Origin: Leptidea sinapis
Lineage: Eukaryota; Arthropoda; Insecta; Lepidoptera; Pieridae
Assembly: GCF_905404315.1 (NCBI RefSeq)
Contig: NC_066312.1
Coordinates: forward strand, 5,939,001-6,003,000
Reading direction: 5' to 3'
Length of the DNA: 64,000 bases
Shown here piece by piece: positions 21,547-31,304 of the stretch. Under the pieces are notes generated by a model, which worked only from the letters and a program-made list of their open reading frames with translations, was not told the DNA's origin and did no database searches. Position numbers and translations under genes: made by a program. Position 1 is the stretch's first letter. Each line of letters begins with the position of its first letter.

Positions 21547-22124
21547 TATTCCTGGCCTGTTTTCATCGGTTGTCTAACAGCAAGAAACTCTATCTAGACA
21601 TATAGATTATTTAAGATTTAAATAATATTGTGTATTTTTACGACCTTTTGGAAGTGGCAAAACTCGAACGAGTTTATATTTGTACATAAATTATTATAAT
21701 ATTGTATATGTTTTTATTGTTTATAATAAATAAATGAAATAAAATAGATGAATATTGATTGAGAATATAAATGTTACACGGTTAGCTGATATGAGCCATG
21801 GGCGCCGCCATATTGGCCTTCGATTCTCTGCTGAGCAACTTTCACTTTATCCCTACACCTATTAAAAGTTTCAGTTTAAAAATAAAAAAATATAGTGTGT
21901 ATATATTTTTGAAAAAGAAAAGCAATATTACAGTAAAGTAGGTAGTAAATATAACCAATTAAAATACCGTATAATGTAGTAAAATAACGCGTAATTAAAT
22001 ATCATTAAATTACTTTTATTCAATTAAAGGGTTTTTTTTTATTTTAAAACTTATATATGAATTGAAATTTTCTTTAATTCTCGTCCATTGGCTGTGGTTT
22101 AGTATACTTATGAGTTACAAGAGG

Positions 22125-22290
22125 CTTAGTAGCAGAAGTATGATATGAATGGTCTAGTTGACCAGCTAACGTCAGGGTGTCGAATTTGCGTGACAGTGTG
22201 CACCCGCATAGTAAAATTTCAGCCTGATAACTTTTCCCTAACGGGTCAAAAGAAGTATAACCTTAATAAAAACATGGACTGTCAGAAACT
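22125..22290 (+). repeat. Family D repeat copy
   Basis: GTATGATATGAATGGTCTAG, TTGACCAGCTAACGTCA, GTGTCGAATTTGCG and TCAAAAGAAGTATAACCTT match the 5525 copy block by block. Confidence 0.65.
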
Positions 22291-22489
22291 GATAATGATA
22301 TAATAAATCGTTCACGTTGTATCGTATCCAGCCACATATTATGTTACCGAAAAGAAAATATAGATTTGGATTTCCATAACTTGGATGACGCATCCTTTTC
22401 TAATCGCGCGTGATTATTTAAACAATTTGTTATTTGTAAAGATATCCCTCGCTTCTGAGATTTATTATACAAACGGTGAACCAATAATG

Positions 22490-22718
22490 AGTAAGTATTA
22501 CTGTGTTTAGGTCTGAAGGCCGCCGTAGCTAGTGAAATTACTGGGCAAATGAGACTTGACATCTTTTGTCTCAATGTGAGGAGCACAGTTGTAGTGCCGC
22601 TCGTAATTTTTGGGTCCTTCAAGAATCCTGAGTGGCACTGCATTGTATTGATCAGGGCGTATCAATTACCATCAGCTAAACATCCGGCTCTTCTCGTCCC
22701 ATATATTCATAAAAAATA
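22490..22718 (+). mobile_element. Family A repeat, 5'-truncated
   Basis: Runs from ATTACTGTGTTTAGGTCTGA to CCCATATATTCATAAAAAAT and so keeps the oligo(A)-like 3' end. It lies in intron 2, about 115 bp downstream of the exon 2 donor in gene sense, inserted antisense to the gene. The 99-residue minus-strand frame at 22344-22643 is incidental. Confidence 0.88.
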
Positions 22719-22834
22719 ATATTTTCATTACTATGTGGTATAAATTAAGTTATTATTTTTCGATTATATAAGATTTCCAGAAACATTTTGCCATTAAGAT
22801 TTTGGCATTAAATTTCAGTTAAAGCTAAACTTAC

Positions 22835-23094
22835 CTGCATAAGAAAATAAAGGGTTGTCCTCAGTATGATTGTGATACTTGGCCCACAGACAAAGGGTAA
22901 ACTCCTTAAGATCTGGTATTCTTGTATCGTATTCCAGATACTGGTAGAATAGTTCCTGATTCATTGAGACTTTGTATAAGCTGCATGAGTCAGCCTCCGA
23001 AGGTGGAGCAGTGTAATAAAGGTTGCTGTACTTGTTGCTTTGAAACGTAGGACGCGAATGTGTGGGCCGCCTGTTTAATATCTTCAGTTGAGAA
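22835..23094 (-). CDS. Exon 2 of secreted pentraxin-like gene
   Basis: Coding exon of 260 nt on the minus strand. The acceptor is TTTTTTACAG (+ 23095-23104) and the donor GTAAGTTTAG (+ 22825-22834). The first base completes a Ser codon with exon 1 (AG+T); 86 open codons follow, then one base remains. Residues 1-38 are a Ser/Thr/Arg-rich linker. The pentraxin-type core then starts: YKVSMNQELFYQYLEYDTRI, PDLKEFTLCLW and DNPLFSYA. 'F-T-x-C-x-W ... L-F-S-Y-A' is the N-terminal hallmark of pentraxin domains, and its Cys normally pairs with the one in H-x-C-x-[ST]-W. NHT may be an N-glycosylation site. No longer ORF reveals the exon because the introns interrupt it. A LamG-related domain of another subfamily is the alternative. 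Confidence 0.93.
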
Positions 23095-23134
23095 CTGTAA
23101 AAAATGATTCATCGTTAATAAATTGATAAATTGA

Positions 23135-23323
23135 CCCCTATTTCTGCCGTGAAGCAGTTATGTGTAAGCATTATTGTGTTCTGTAGGGTGCGCTAGCTTG
23201 TGAAATCACTGGGCAAATGAGACTTAACATCTTATGTCTCAAGATGACGATTCTAACAGGCAGAGCGTTTCAATTACTATCAGCTTAATGTCCTCGTCTC
23301 GTCCTTAATTGTCATAAAAAAAA
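23135..23323 (+). mobile_element. Family A repeat with internal deletion
   Basis: CCCTATTTCTGCCGTGAAGC through CTCAAGATGACGA, then a jump straight to AGGCAGAGCGTTTCAATTAC and CATAAAAAAAAT. The central GCCGCTCAG...CCTGAGCGG hairpin segment is missing. It lies about 40 bp upstream of the exon 2 acceptor in gene sense. Confidence 0.85.
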
Positions 23324-23380
23324 TATACGAAATAATTCTTACAAAAAAAATGGAACGACTGACGTCAGTGATTGGAAAAC

Positions 23381-23596
23381 TAACGGCCGTTTTCAATAAC
23401 GTATCTATCCTTAGTTTAACTTACTAGAGATAGACAAACCTATACTTTTACGCTTACCTACATTTCAATTGCCTATAGACATAAAATATTGGACTATAAC
23501 TATATTGGATATTACTATGTATAGCTAAGATCTTGTCATTAAACGGTGACAGCAATGTATCCGTAACTAGAGATACGTTATTGAAAACGGCTGTTA
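23381..23596. mobile_element. MITE with TAACGGCCGTTTTCAATAAC ends, copy 1
   Basis: Left end TAACGGCCGTTTTCAATAAC. The right end, complemented, is TAACAGCCGTTTTCAATAAC, and the match continues through GTATCT. The element is 216 bp and noncoding. The second copy at 34169-34392 shares internal blocks such as TCTATCCTTAGTTTAACTT and ACGGTGACAGCAAT. It is a typical nonautonomous DNA element with no transposase in the window. Confidence 0.9.
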
Positions 23597-23793
23597 ATCT
23601 ATATATAAGAGATTTCCACGTATATAGTCACTCATCACGATATCTCTGGAACCATTAAAGCTAAAGACATGAAATTTGGTTGGAATATTCTTTTCACCGA
23701 GTAGAGGTCAGCTAAGAACGGCTTTTCCAAAATTCCATCCGCAAGATTTTTTTTTTTATTATGAACAGAACAACGTCAGTTGGGTCAGCTAGT
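23597..23793 (+). repeat. Dispersed repeat ending GGGTCAGCTAGT
   Basis: Blocks TATATAAGAGATTTCCACG, ATTCACCGAGTAGAGGTCAG (approximate) and GAACAACGTCAGTTGGGTCA, then GCTAGT at 23793. The copy at 50165-50340 has the same order. A CTAGT end is what Helitrons leave, but I see no clear terminal hairpin, so Helitron origin is only a suggestion. It abuts the MITE at 23596 directly. Confidence 0.6.
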
Positions 23794-24283
23794 TTACTAT
23801 ATGATCATTGTAACGTTAATGTCATTAATGTTGATAGTTTTAGATATTTGTAGGGATTATACATTTATTTCATTTCAATATAGTAACACTATTACTAATA
23901 TCTCCATCTATTATTTTTGAAATATTCATGTATTTCTACTGTACTATTCAGACACGCTTATTATATACATACAAGTATCTCATACATTATTAATGCACTT
24001 ATCTCAAGCAAATATACTCTGTCTGCTACAAGCATTAAAACTATTTAAAATGTTGATATTAGCATTCAATTTCATCATAGGTGGCTAGGCGAAATTACAC
24101 AGACTGACCCAAATAACACAGTGATAATGTATTAATACTGGTTTCAAATTGGCGAGCAGCTCGTATGTAAATAATAAAACTTCACCATCTAGGTATTTGA
24201 AAGCATTCCGTTACCTTATTAAGCAATTTTATTTCTGATAATCCGAGATAGGCTTGTACTAGAAGTGAGTAGATAAATAAAGT

Positions 24284-24468
24284 ATATTATATTGACACAC
24301 TTTTTACACAAATTATCTTGCCCCTTTATGGGTTACAAGAAAATGATATATTTAATACAATATACTTACTTAAACATACATAAATACATTTAAATATCCA
24401 TGACTCGGAAACAAACATCCATATTCATCATATAAATGCTTGCACCTACCGGGATTCGAACCCGATAT
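24284..24468 (-). mobile_element. tRNA-derived SINE (family C), head truncated
   Basis: Minus-strand SINE from the B box (CGGGTTCGAATCCCGGTAGG, complement at 24446-24465) through the body to GTGTGTCAATATAAT. The A-box half of the tRNA head is missing. A family B LINE end begins about 10 bp further on, so the head may have been lost by insertion or recombination there. Confidence 0.85.
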
Positions 24469-24476
24469 TATATACA

Positions 24477-24722
24477 CTTTTTTTTATGGAATTCCTGGAC
24501 AAACGAGCGTACGGGTCACCTGTTGTTAAGTGATCACCGCCGCCCACAATCTCTTGCAACACCAGAGGAATCACAGGAGCGTTGCCGGCCTTTAAGGAAG
24601 GTGTACGCGCTTTTTTTGAAGGTACCCATGTCATATGGTCCCGGAAACACCGCACAAGGAAGCTCATTCCACAGCTTTGTGCACGTGGAAGAAAGCTCCT
24701 TGAAAACCGCACTGTGGAGGAC
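24477..24722 (-). pseudogene. LINE 3' end (family B)
   Basis: Minus-strand 5'-truncated LINE. The reading includes TKLWNELPCAVFPGPYDMG and then LKGRQRSCDSSGVARDCGRR before the stop. The 3'UTR ends in CCATAAAAAAAA. A frame change near 24690 separates the first F-K-E-L-S part from the L-W-N-E block. The two frames at 24436-24774 (+) and 24446-24724 (-) are shadows. Confidence 0.85.
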
Positions 24723-25264
24723 ACTTATTTTAAATTTGAGTTTATCACATAGGATTACTGATATTCATACATAGAAAATAATAACTACAAAAACATTAAA
24801 AAACGAAAATAGTAATTCGTTGACAAACTTGTTCAATTCACGATTGGATTTATAAATCGCTCTGATTAATTGCCTTTCATTAACAAGTATTATGTTAATA
24901 TTTTAGGCTCGATATTTATATTTATTCTGTTATTTTTCAGTGCAAAAACTACTCCATGTTAACTGTTTCTTAAGTGATTTTGTTAGCTTAAATCTATTTA
25001 TGCATATTGCTATGGGGAAAATATTTCAGGAGTTAGACTGGATAAATGAGCCCATGTCATATTGACAAATCCCATGTACTAAACCGCATGGTCTTGCATA
25101 TGTGTAATTATTGACACTATGGATTATGGAATTACAAACTCGTGGATCTAGCCAGTAAGCCATCATCACACGCAGGCGATATACTACCCAATTTGTTATT
25201 ATTTAAGTTATATCTCTCACTTCTGGGATTAATTACACAAATTAATTTTGTAACCAAAATTTAA
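24723..25264. other. No recognisable feature
   Basis: AT-rich. The segment from about 25160 may belong to the tRNA-headed repeat that follows. Confidence 0.4.
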
Positions 25265-25334
25265 GAGCGACGCGGGGCTCGAACCCACGGCCTCTCGGGT
25301 TCCGTCCGAGCGCTCTTACCAACTGAGCCAACCG
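25265..25334 (-). repeat. tRNA-like sequence, probable SINE head
   Basis: The minus strand reads like a tRNA: GGCTCAGTTGGTAAGAGC (A box, D-loop), an anticodon stem CTCGG/CCGAG with loop ACGGAAC, and GTGGGTTCGAGCCCCGC (B box, T arm). The acceptor stem pairs poorly and position 33 of the loop is C instead of the invariant U, so this is unlikely to be a working tRNA gene (GGA would read Ser). The head of another SINE family is the best explanation. Confidence 0.7.
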
Positions 25335-25469
25335 TTTGAGTGTGACATAACCTGAGAGTTGCACGAGACATAAAATTTATGAACCATGTCTCTTTCGAAT
25401 ATTCTACTACCCTCTATGGCCTTCCTAATATTAAAAATTGTTAAGGAGACGTTCACTTAAGTAAGTGAA

Positions 25470-25560
25470 TTATGAAAGAACCCAAAATTCTAAGCGGCAT
25501 TGCAATTGCCCTCGTCACTTTGAGACTCCTTAAGTCTTATTAGTCCAGTAAATTCACTCT
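25470..25560 (-). mobile_element. Family A repeat fragment
   Basis: ACCCAAAATTCTAAGCGGCA, CCCTCGTCACTTTGAGACT and TTAGTCCAGTAAATTCACT cover the middle of family A only. Confidence 0.75.
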
Positions 25561-25663
25561 GGTTCCCGGTTATATTATATCTGGACCCGACGTCGTTGAC
25601 TATATTATTATTATCAATAAATAAACAACGATTTATTTTTCTGTATTATATATTGAAATAATG

Positions 25664-25955
25664 GTGTGGTGTCGTGGTGCTGATCATTTCTATTATAACG
25701 ATGAAACATCAACGAAATATTCTGGGTTAAGTACAATAAGTATTTTTTTTTGATGGAACAACAGAAACTACAGAACTATTAACAACAAAAGTCAAAAGGT
25801 AACAAAGAAACGCTTAAAAACAAAGCAGTGATAGTACGAATATATCACAACGTGTACCTAACGGTAATGAAACTGCCAATCGTACTGACGCAACAGGACG
25901 TGCGCGAGGGGGTGAAAGGTGATCGGGAGGGGGCTTCACGTTCCACCAAAATAAT
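25664..25955 (+). repeat. Family G repeat, copy 1
   Basis: Three copies of this roughly 300-bp family occur (others at 44.09 kb + and 60.24 kb -). Shared words are ACAGAACTATTAACAACAAA, TACCTAACGGTAATGAAACT, CCGTACTGACGCAACAGG (here CGTACTGACGCAACAGGACG) and GGGAGGGGG. I know of no coding product. The two frames at 25814-26028 are incidental. It is followed at once by a minus-strand family A piece, as in copy 2. Confidence 0.7.
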
Positions 25956-25964
25956 GGGGCCATG

Positions 25965-26022
25965 TAGTAACTACAGCGCCCTTCAAGCCGAAATAAAGTA
26001 TTGCTCACACATTACTGCTTCA
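25965..26022 (-). mobile_element. Family A repeat fragment
   Basis: TAACTACAGCGCCCTTCA and CACATTACTGCTTCA are the 5' part of family A, on the minus strand, directly after family G. Confidence 0.65.
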
Positions 26023-26577
26023 ACCTAACACACCAATAGAGAAATTCTTATGAAAAATAATACTAGTACGTAAAATGAAGATGACGTTATAATATCGATA
26101 AAAGGTTTAAGAGATTCCACGTGAATCCTTTTTTCGAATATATTTAGCATTTCAACGTGAATGACGCAGACGACGTAAATTTTCTCAAGACGTAGGTAGT
26201 ATTATGACTCAGATCTTAAATAGCATCGGTATATCTTTATTTTACGTAGCCAATTTTAAATGATTTTAGAATGTTTAGTTTCATTTTCAATTGATGCAGG
26301 TTCATGGGTATTATCTACCAAACTCAGAAGTTATTGATGCATATTTAATGTAAAAATGTTATGTTTCTTATTGTTATAGTTAGTCATTTTACCAACTCCG
26401 AAAGGTTGAGCTTTATTGAGAACAAGGGTTTAAATACTCACATTTTTTTTACACACATTTTATTTACAAATTTAAGTAACAAAAACAACCTCAAACTTTA
26501 TTGAGTAGGTACAGTAGATTAATATTGATGAATCAATAAATTAAATAAAAGGAAAAAACGAAGATTTTAAATAAAAT
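26023..26577. other. No recognisable feature
   Basis: AT-rich intronic sequence. Confidence 0.5.
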
Positions 26578-26692
26578 TTCTTTCAAAGTGGGATTGACAA
26601 TCACTCATTGAAGGTCAAAAACTACCACTCATATATAAAAAGTATGCCTCAGACCTGAGAAGAACGAGTGCAAGAAACTCAACGGGGTTCCT
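26578..26692 (-). mobile_element. LINE 3'UTR fragment (TTTGAATTTGAA-ended type)
   Basis: The complement carries TTGAGTTTCTTGCAC, TCTTCTCAGGTCTGAGGCAT and TTTTTGACCTTCAATGAGTG, as in the 3'UTR of a common lepidopteran LINE. Copies with the same words lie at 38.46 kb (+) and 40.07 kb (-). Confidence 0.7.
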
Positions 26693-28100
26693 TTTTTCTT
26701 ATTGAAAATTAAATGTAAATAAACTAACCGCCGCACTCAAGTTGTTTCTTAGCTGAATGCTAAGGAATACTTAGCTAGGTATCCATTAATCTGCCAAGTA
26801 GAGTTCTATCCCAGAGATGTCACTTTTGGTTTCCTTAGGAAACCTTTCAGTAAGCATTTAGCTGAACTTTCAATATCGGCAGGATATCAATAAATTATTT
26901 GTGATACCAGTAAAATAAATAATGAGACAAATTAATTTTTTAACACAGAAATTATTCACTTTTGGTTAATTTTATTTTTAATATTTAAATTTCAAATGTT
27001 AAATAGCAGGAAACTCCCTAATTGTCTGAAAACAACGATTAAAATAAACTGACTGGTTATTTTTTCTGTAACAATATACAAAGTTCATTCAGTTAGTGTC
27101 ATGCTAGTGTCATCGACTGTGATTGTTATAATGATATATAAGTTCCTCTTATAAACCTTGAGCAAATGAATGAACGTGTCAGCCTGTTTAAAACAGGAGG
27201 TGGACCTTTTTCTGTACCTCCACAGATAGCGATGGAACCTTTCTCATTTTAGCTGAAGACGTATCTACCATACAGCCTCATCATATAGAAAATGAGTGCA
27301 CTATCAATAATTTTATAAAACTGAAATGTTTTTATTGTAACCTGTCAATAATTAAATATTTTAATTAAAATCTAGTAATATATTACAACATTGCATTTAT
27401 TATTACAGAAATATATACGTTAATCTTAAAATGTACACGTCAAAACCATTCCTTAACCATTTAAGTATAGGTACGACGATGCTTAAAGTTAAGCTATCGT
27501 TGAGCGACTTACGGCGGTAAGTCGTAATAGGACAGTTGGCAGATCTGTGAAACTTCAAAACTATGTTATATGGATTAATTATAATTTAACATGAAGATAA
27601 ATTATAATTTATAAAATATTGTATATTTAAATAAAACACTTTTAAGGGATTGAAATATTAAAGAATAACATTAATTATTTTTGAGAAAATGACATATAGA
27701 GAGAATATAATATATAAATTCGGGTATTGAAAATCTGTTTGAATATTAAAGGTATTTTGATACAATAAACCTATATTGAAATACTCTAAAAATATTCACT
27801 TGTGCTTCACGTATGCTTCCACTCGTATCGTATACATTAAAAGTATTGAAAATGTCTTGAATACGCGCATACACTAAGCATATACTAAAGTCTAATAATT
27901 TGTGCGTAATTATAGAGACCAATTATGATATGTCAATGTGTGCGTTAGCTAGTGTTTTTATATTCAAAATACGAAGGAGGTAATATAACCACACAATATG
28001 ACGTACGGTAAGAACTGAACTGTTACGTTCCCGCGCACTTTATTGTAAACCTTTGTAAAGATTGTTTGAATCTATCTGTTCTAAGCTATATCTTCATTAT
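26693..28100. other. No recognisable feature
   Basis: AT-rich intronic sequence with no shared repeats or exon-like blocks. Confidence 0.5.
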
Positions 28101-28357
28101 TCGCCTTCATTTTATTATGAGTTCAAAGGGAAATAGCACTTCCTAAAACCAGAAATTGATTGAAGCGTGTGGATTTCGTCATGAGGCCGATCGACTTACT
28201 CGGTACGCAAGGAGGTAAAGCGTGGCTGACTTCTTACGCCATGTCAATCATAATCGGTTACAGGAAAATAAAAATGAACTCACCGTTTCTATCTTGCTCT
28301 ATCCCCGTTAGAGATGTTTTTCTCTCTCGTACGCTGTTGGTCTATACGTTATTATAG
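28101..28357 (+). other. GC-richer patch with short frame, unexplained
   Basis: A 65-codon frame (28160-28357) lies in a patch less AT-rich than its surroundings. An acceptor-like CTTCCTAAAACCAG at 28140-28153 precedes another frame reading IEACGFRHEADRLTRYAR up to GAG|GTAAAG, which could be a donor. I recognise no family in either frame and it is on the opposite strand to the gene around it. It could be repeat-derived. Confidence 0.2.
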
Positions 28358-29318
28358 TGTAAGTATATGAATGCACCATGATTGTTAGTTCAGTACACAC
28401 AACCATGACCTTAGCAAATTGATCTGTCAGATTTACTTCGGAATTGTTTAAAGCCTGTATGTATCTAATCAGGCGCAAATCAATTTAGCCATTTACTACG
28501 GCAAAAGCATTCTGTAACTTGTTATTAACGCACGATTTGAGAATTGGAATCGAACAGATGCAGTCTGAATTTCACGAGTAATTTGATAAGCATTAGGTTA
28601 AGCATTTCCACTTTGTCATGGCTAATGATCAAATAATACGATAATCGGCTTTAAAGGTTACAGTACATTTCTAGCTGAACTAGCCTACATTGTAAATGTT
28701 GAAGATTAATCACCGTATTAGTATAATCACGTAATAAAATACAGTAGACAAGAGTGTGAATAAATGTTTCAACCAATGCACAGCGAAAACCATTGAGTTT
28801 CTAGATAAATTTCCTGAAAGGAGATTAACTTAAAGTGGTCTAGCAATCTTTCATATAGTATAATGAAAATAATATAGAAATTATTTTCTCGTTTTTAATA
28901 AACATTTCACTCCAGGAATTTATTTTTCGTATCAGAAATTATGTTTATAAAAAAGATTACACTTTTTTCAATCGCAATATTTCCGTAGAAAGTCAAAACA
29001 AAACGTTGCGTTTTCTTTATACTATGTACGAATTACGTCATCAAATTAATAATGAATAAAATCATTACTTTTTGCAATGTATTTAATTAATATTCTATGG
29101 TTCTGTAACAATAATAATTATTTTTGTGTTCCATTTGACGCTTCAACAGTTACGTTTATGATATCTGTTGGTCTGAAAAATAAATGTGGGTGCGGGAAAG
29201 ATTGCGCTCATTGTAATGACGATAGCACGATACAAGTAAAAGAATTATGTGATTGATACCTTTATATATGATATCTATCTAATTTATTTGTGTACAAGTG
29301 TATCCAATTTTAATACTG
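28358..29318. other. No recognisable feature
   Basis: AT-rich intronic sequence. Confidence 0.5.
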
Positions 29319-29340
29319 CACACACACACACACACACACA
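29319..29340. repeat. (CA)11 microsatellite
   Basis: Eleven uninterrupted CA units in intron 1. Confidence 0.95.
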
Positions 29341-29471
29341 AACTGAAAAGAAATTGACACCCCCTTAGAAGAATTCATGATCATACACAAACGTGTTTGT
29401 AACACACAAACATATTTTATATTATCTTAATAATAATTATGGACATTAAAATGCAATTAAATAATTACTTA

Positions 29472-29784
29472 CCAGTGGGAGGCTCCTATGCACAGGATGC
29501 CAGCTAGATTATGGATACCACAACGGCGCCTATTTCTGCCGTGAAGCAGTAATGTGTTAACATTACTGTGTTTTGGTCTGAAGGGTGCCGAAGCTAGTGA
29601 AATTACTGGGCAGATGAGACCTGATCTTATGTCTCAAGGTGACGAGCGCAGTTGTAGCGCCATTCAGAATTTTTGGGGTTTTTCAAGAATCCTGAGCAGA
29701 ACTGCAGTGTAATGGGCAGGGCGTCTCCATTACCATCAGCTTTACGTCCTGCTCGTCTCTTCCCTTATTTTCATAAAAAAAAAC
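29472..29784 (+). mobile_element. Family A repeat, full length
   Basis: Full copy from CCAGTGGGAGGCTCC through GCCTATTTCTGCCGTGAAGC, GCTAGTGAAATTACTGGGCA and ACCATCAGC to CCCTTATTTTCATAAAAAAA. It is one of the best-preserved copies. It lies in intron 1, about 210 bp from exon 1, antisense to the gene. Confidence 0.93.
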
Positions 29785-29994
29785 TTAAGAGTGGGGGGGC
29801 CAGGAGACTCATAGCACAGGTTCTACCTAGTTTGAGCTCCTGTCTCCCAACTGTAGTTTAACATTTTAAAAATAATTATTATTGCTGTAGTATCTTAGCT
29901 ATACTAACATATTGGGAGAAATATACGTTTTTGTATTATATTCAAAGCTTATTTATATTAGTTTCATATAATGAGTGCTAATAATTTAAATTAC

Positions 29995-30134
29995 CTCGAA
30001 CCAATTTGTCTGTCTGAAGGTTGATTGTAGCTTGAAAATACAACCGTAGAGTCGGATGAAACAATGGGCTGCCAGTCCTGTTCTCGACACCATGTCGATG
30101 TCAGTACCGTTAATAATATTATTAATCGCATTTT
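29995..30134 (-). CDS. Exon 1 (coding) of secreted pentraxin-like gene
   Basis: Minus-strand exon. The acceptor TTTGTTTCAG (+ 30135-30144) is followed by AAA and then ATG (+ 30129-30131), so the start codon sits 3 nt into the exon. A kinase-like leader is absent; instead MRLIILLTVLTSTWC is a short hydrophobic signal peptide, with cleavage likely just after Cys15. Then come REQDWQPIVSSDSTVVFSSY and NQPSDRQIGS. The donor is GTAATTTAAA (+ 29985-29994). The exon gives 45 codons plus AG, which the first T of exon 2 completes to Ser. The leader and the later pentraxin-type core predict a secreted glycoprotein. Insect members of this type are poorly studied, and I give no symbol. An upstream noncoding exon is required by the acceptor. 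Confidence 0.85.
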
Positions 30135-30714
30135 CTGAAACAAAGTATTATAAATAAAATTAACATTTATAGTAGATATGAGCTTAAGCAGAGCATTAAA
30201 ACACTTTAAGGAAATAAGTTCATTTAATAAAAATTGTATTTGAAGTTATCGATTTTGAATAATACAGAATATTTTAAAAGTGATTAAAACTCTATATAAT
30301 ATTAAACTTCTATTGAAGGTAACCTACTCTAACAATCAGTTAAATTGTACAAAATAAAATAACGGAGTAAAAGTAAAAACTAGGGACGTGCGGGTCGGTA
30401 TTATTACTAGTGTTTTTTATATATATTTGACTTTGAAATTGAAATTGCCGCGTAAAGCGTATTTCTGTTCACAATAGACTGTGCACATAGATGACAGTAG
30501 CTGACCCTAAAATAGCGCTGATTATGTTCATATGCGTTTAATGGTTATAACCTGTTCAACCAAATTCGGAACTTGGCTCAATTGACAACCTTATTGAAGT
30601 ACAGTCAGCAAGAAAAAAACCAATAAAAGCGGATTAAGTCAAGTAGGCCAGTTCAAATAGAATTTAACTTCGTACAAAATTTTCAATAATTTTTTTTTTG
30701 TAAGCATAAAATCA
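30135..30714. other. Upstream of exon 1, nothing assigned
   Basis: This should be an intron leading to a 5' noncoding exon. I see no family repeat and cannot place a promoter. Confidence 0.4.
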
Positions 30715-30910
30715 CAAGATGCCGACAGAGCCAGGTGGAGCTCGTGAAAAAAAGTTTAAGCCTTAAACTTAAAGGCTGATATCTCCGAAACTATGCACTT
30801 TAGGCCAAAAGTTATAAGAACAATCTGATCAGTAAAGAAATGAAATGACGTCCAGAATCATTCCGCCCCTCCTTTTGTAAATCGAACTGTCTCCGTGTGA
30901 ATTTATGTCT
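30715..30910. repeat. Probable interspersed repeat
   Basis: GATGCCGACAGAGCCAGGTG, CTGATATCTCCGAAACTATG and CCAGAATCATTCCGCCCCTC read like a lepidopteran repeat, but this is the only copy in the window, so the call rests on memory of similar sequences. Confidence 0.35.
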
Positions 30911-31304
30911 AAAGAACAATTATTGTGTATATAATATTCACTGGAATCTTAACTTGAAAAACCTATATTTTGATAGTATTGTCTAAACAATATACATCCT
31001 AGTTGGTACTTCACTAAACAACAGTGAAGCCAGATAATCTCACATATTACCTTACTGACTTGGAGAAGTACCTCTAGCGCTAGCAGTATAAACACGGACA
31101 TACCGTTTATAAAAATTGATGGGGAGTATATAAAATTATGCCACGACCTCCCGTTGCGTATCACCTAATAAATTAGGATTTATTACCCTATTAATTTTTC
31201 AATTAACATGTAAGTAATAGATAGTGCATCTCTTGTAAGCTTAGAGTCTTAAGTCATATTTTTCACATACATTGTTTTAGTGACAATAATCTTTACTGGT
31301 TGCT

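Larger units (their letters stand above)
14414..22834 (-). other. Intron 2 of the pentraxin-like gene
   Basis: 8,421 nt between exon 2 (donor GTAAGTTTAG) and exon 3 (acceptor TTTTTCAG), phase 1. It holds an RT fossil, a 140-bp MITE, a Tc1-like element, three RTE fragments, a family D copy and a family A copy, in both orientations. Confidence 0.85.
23095..29994 (-). other. Intron 1 of the pentraxin-like gene
   Basis: 6,900 nt, phase 2, from donor GTAATTTAAA below exon 1 to acceptor TTTTTTACAG above exon 2. It contains family A (five copies or pieces), a SINE, a LINE 3' end, a MITE, a tRNA-like head, a family G copy and a (CA)n tract. Confidence 0.85.

Noticed and set aside
25814..26028. Two overlapping frames on opposite strands
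   Set aside because: They lie within the family G repeat and its junction to family A.
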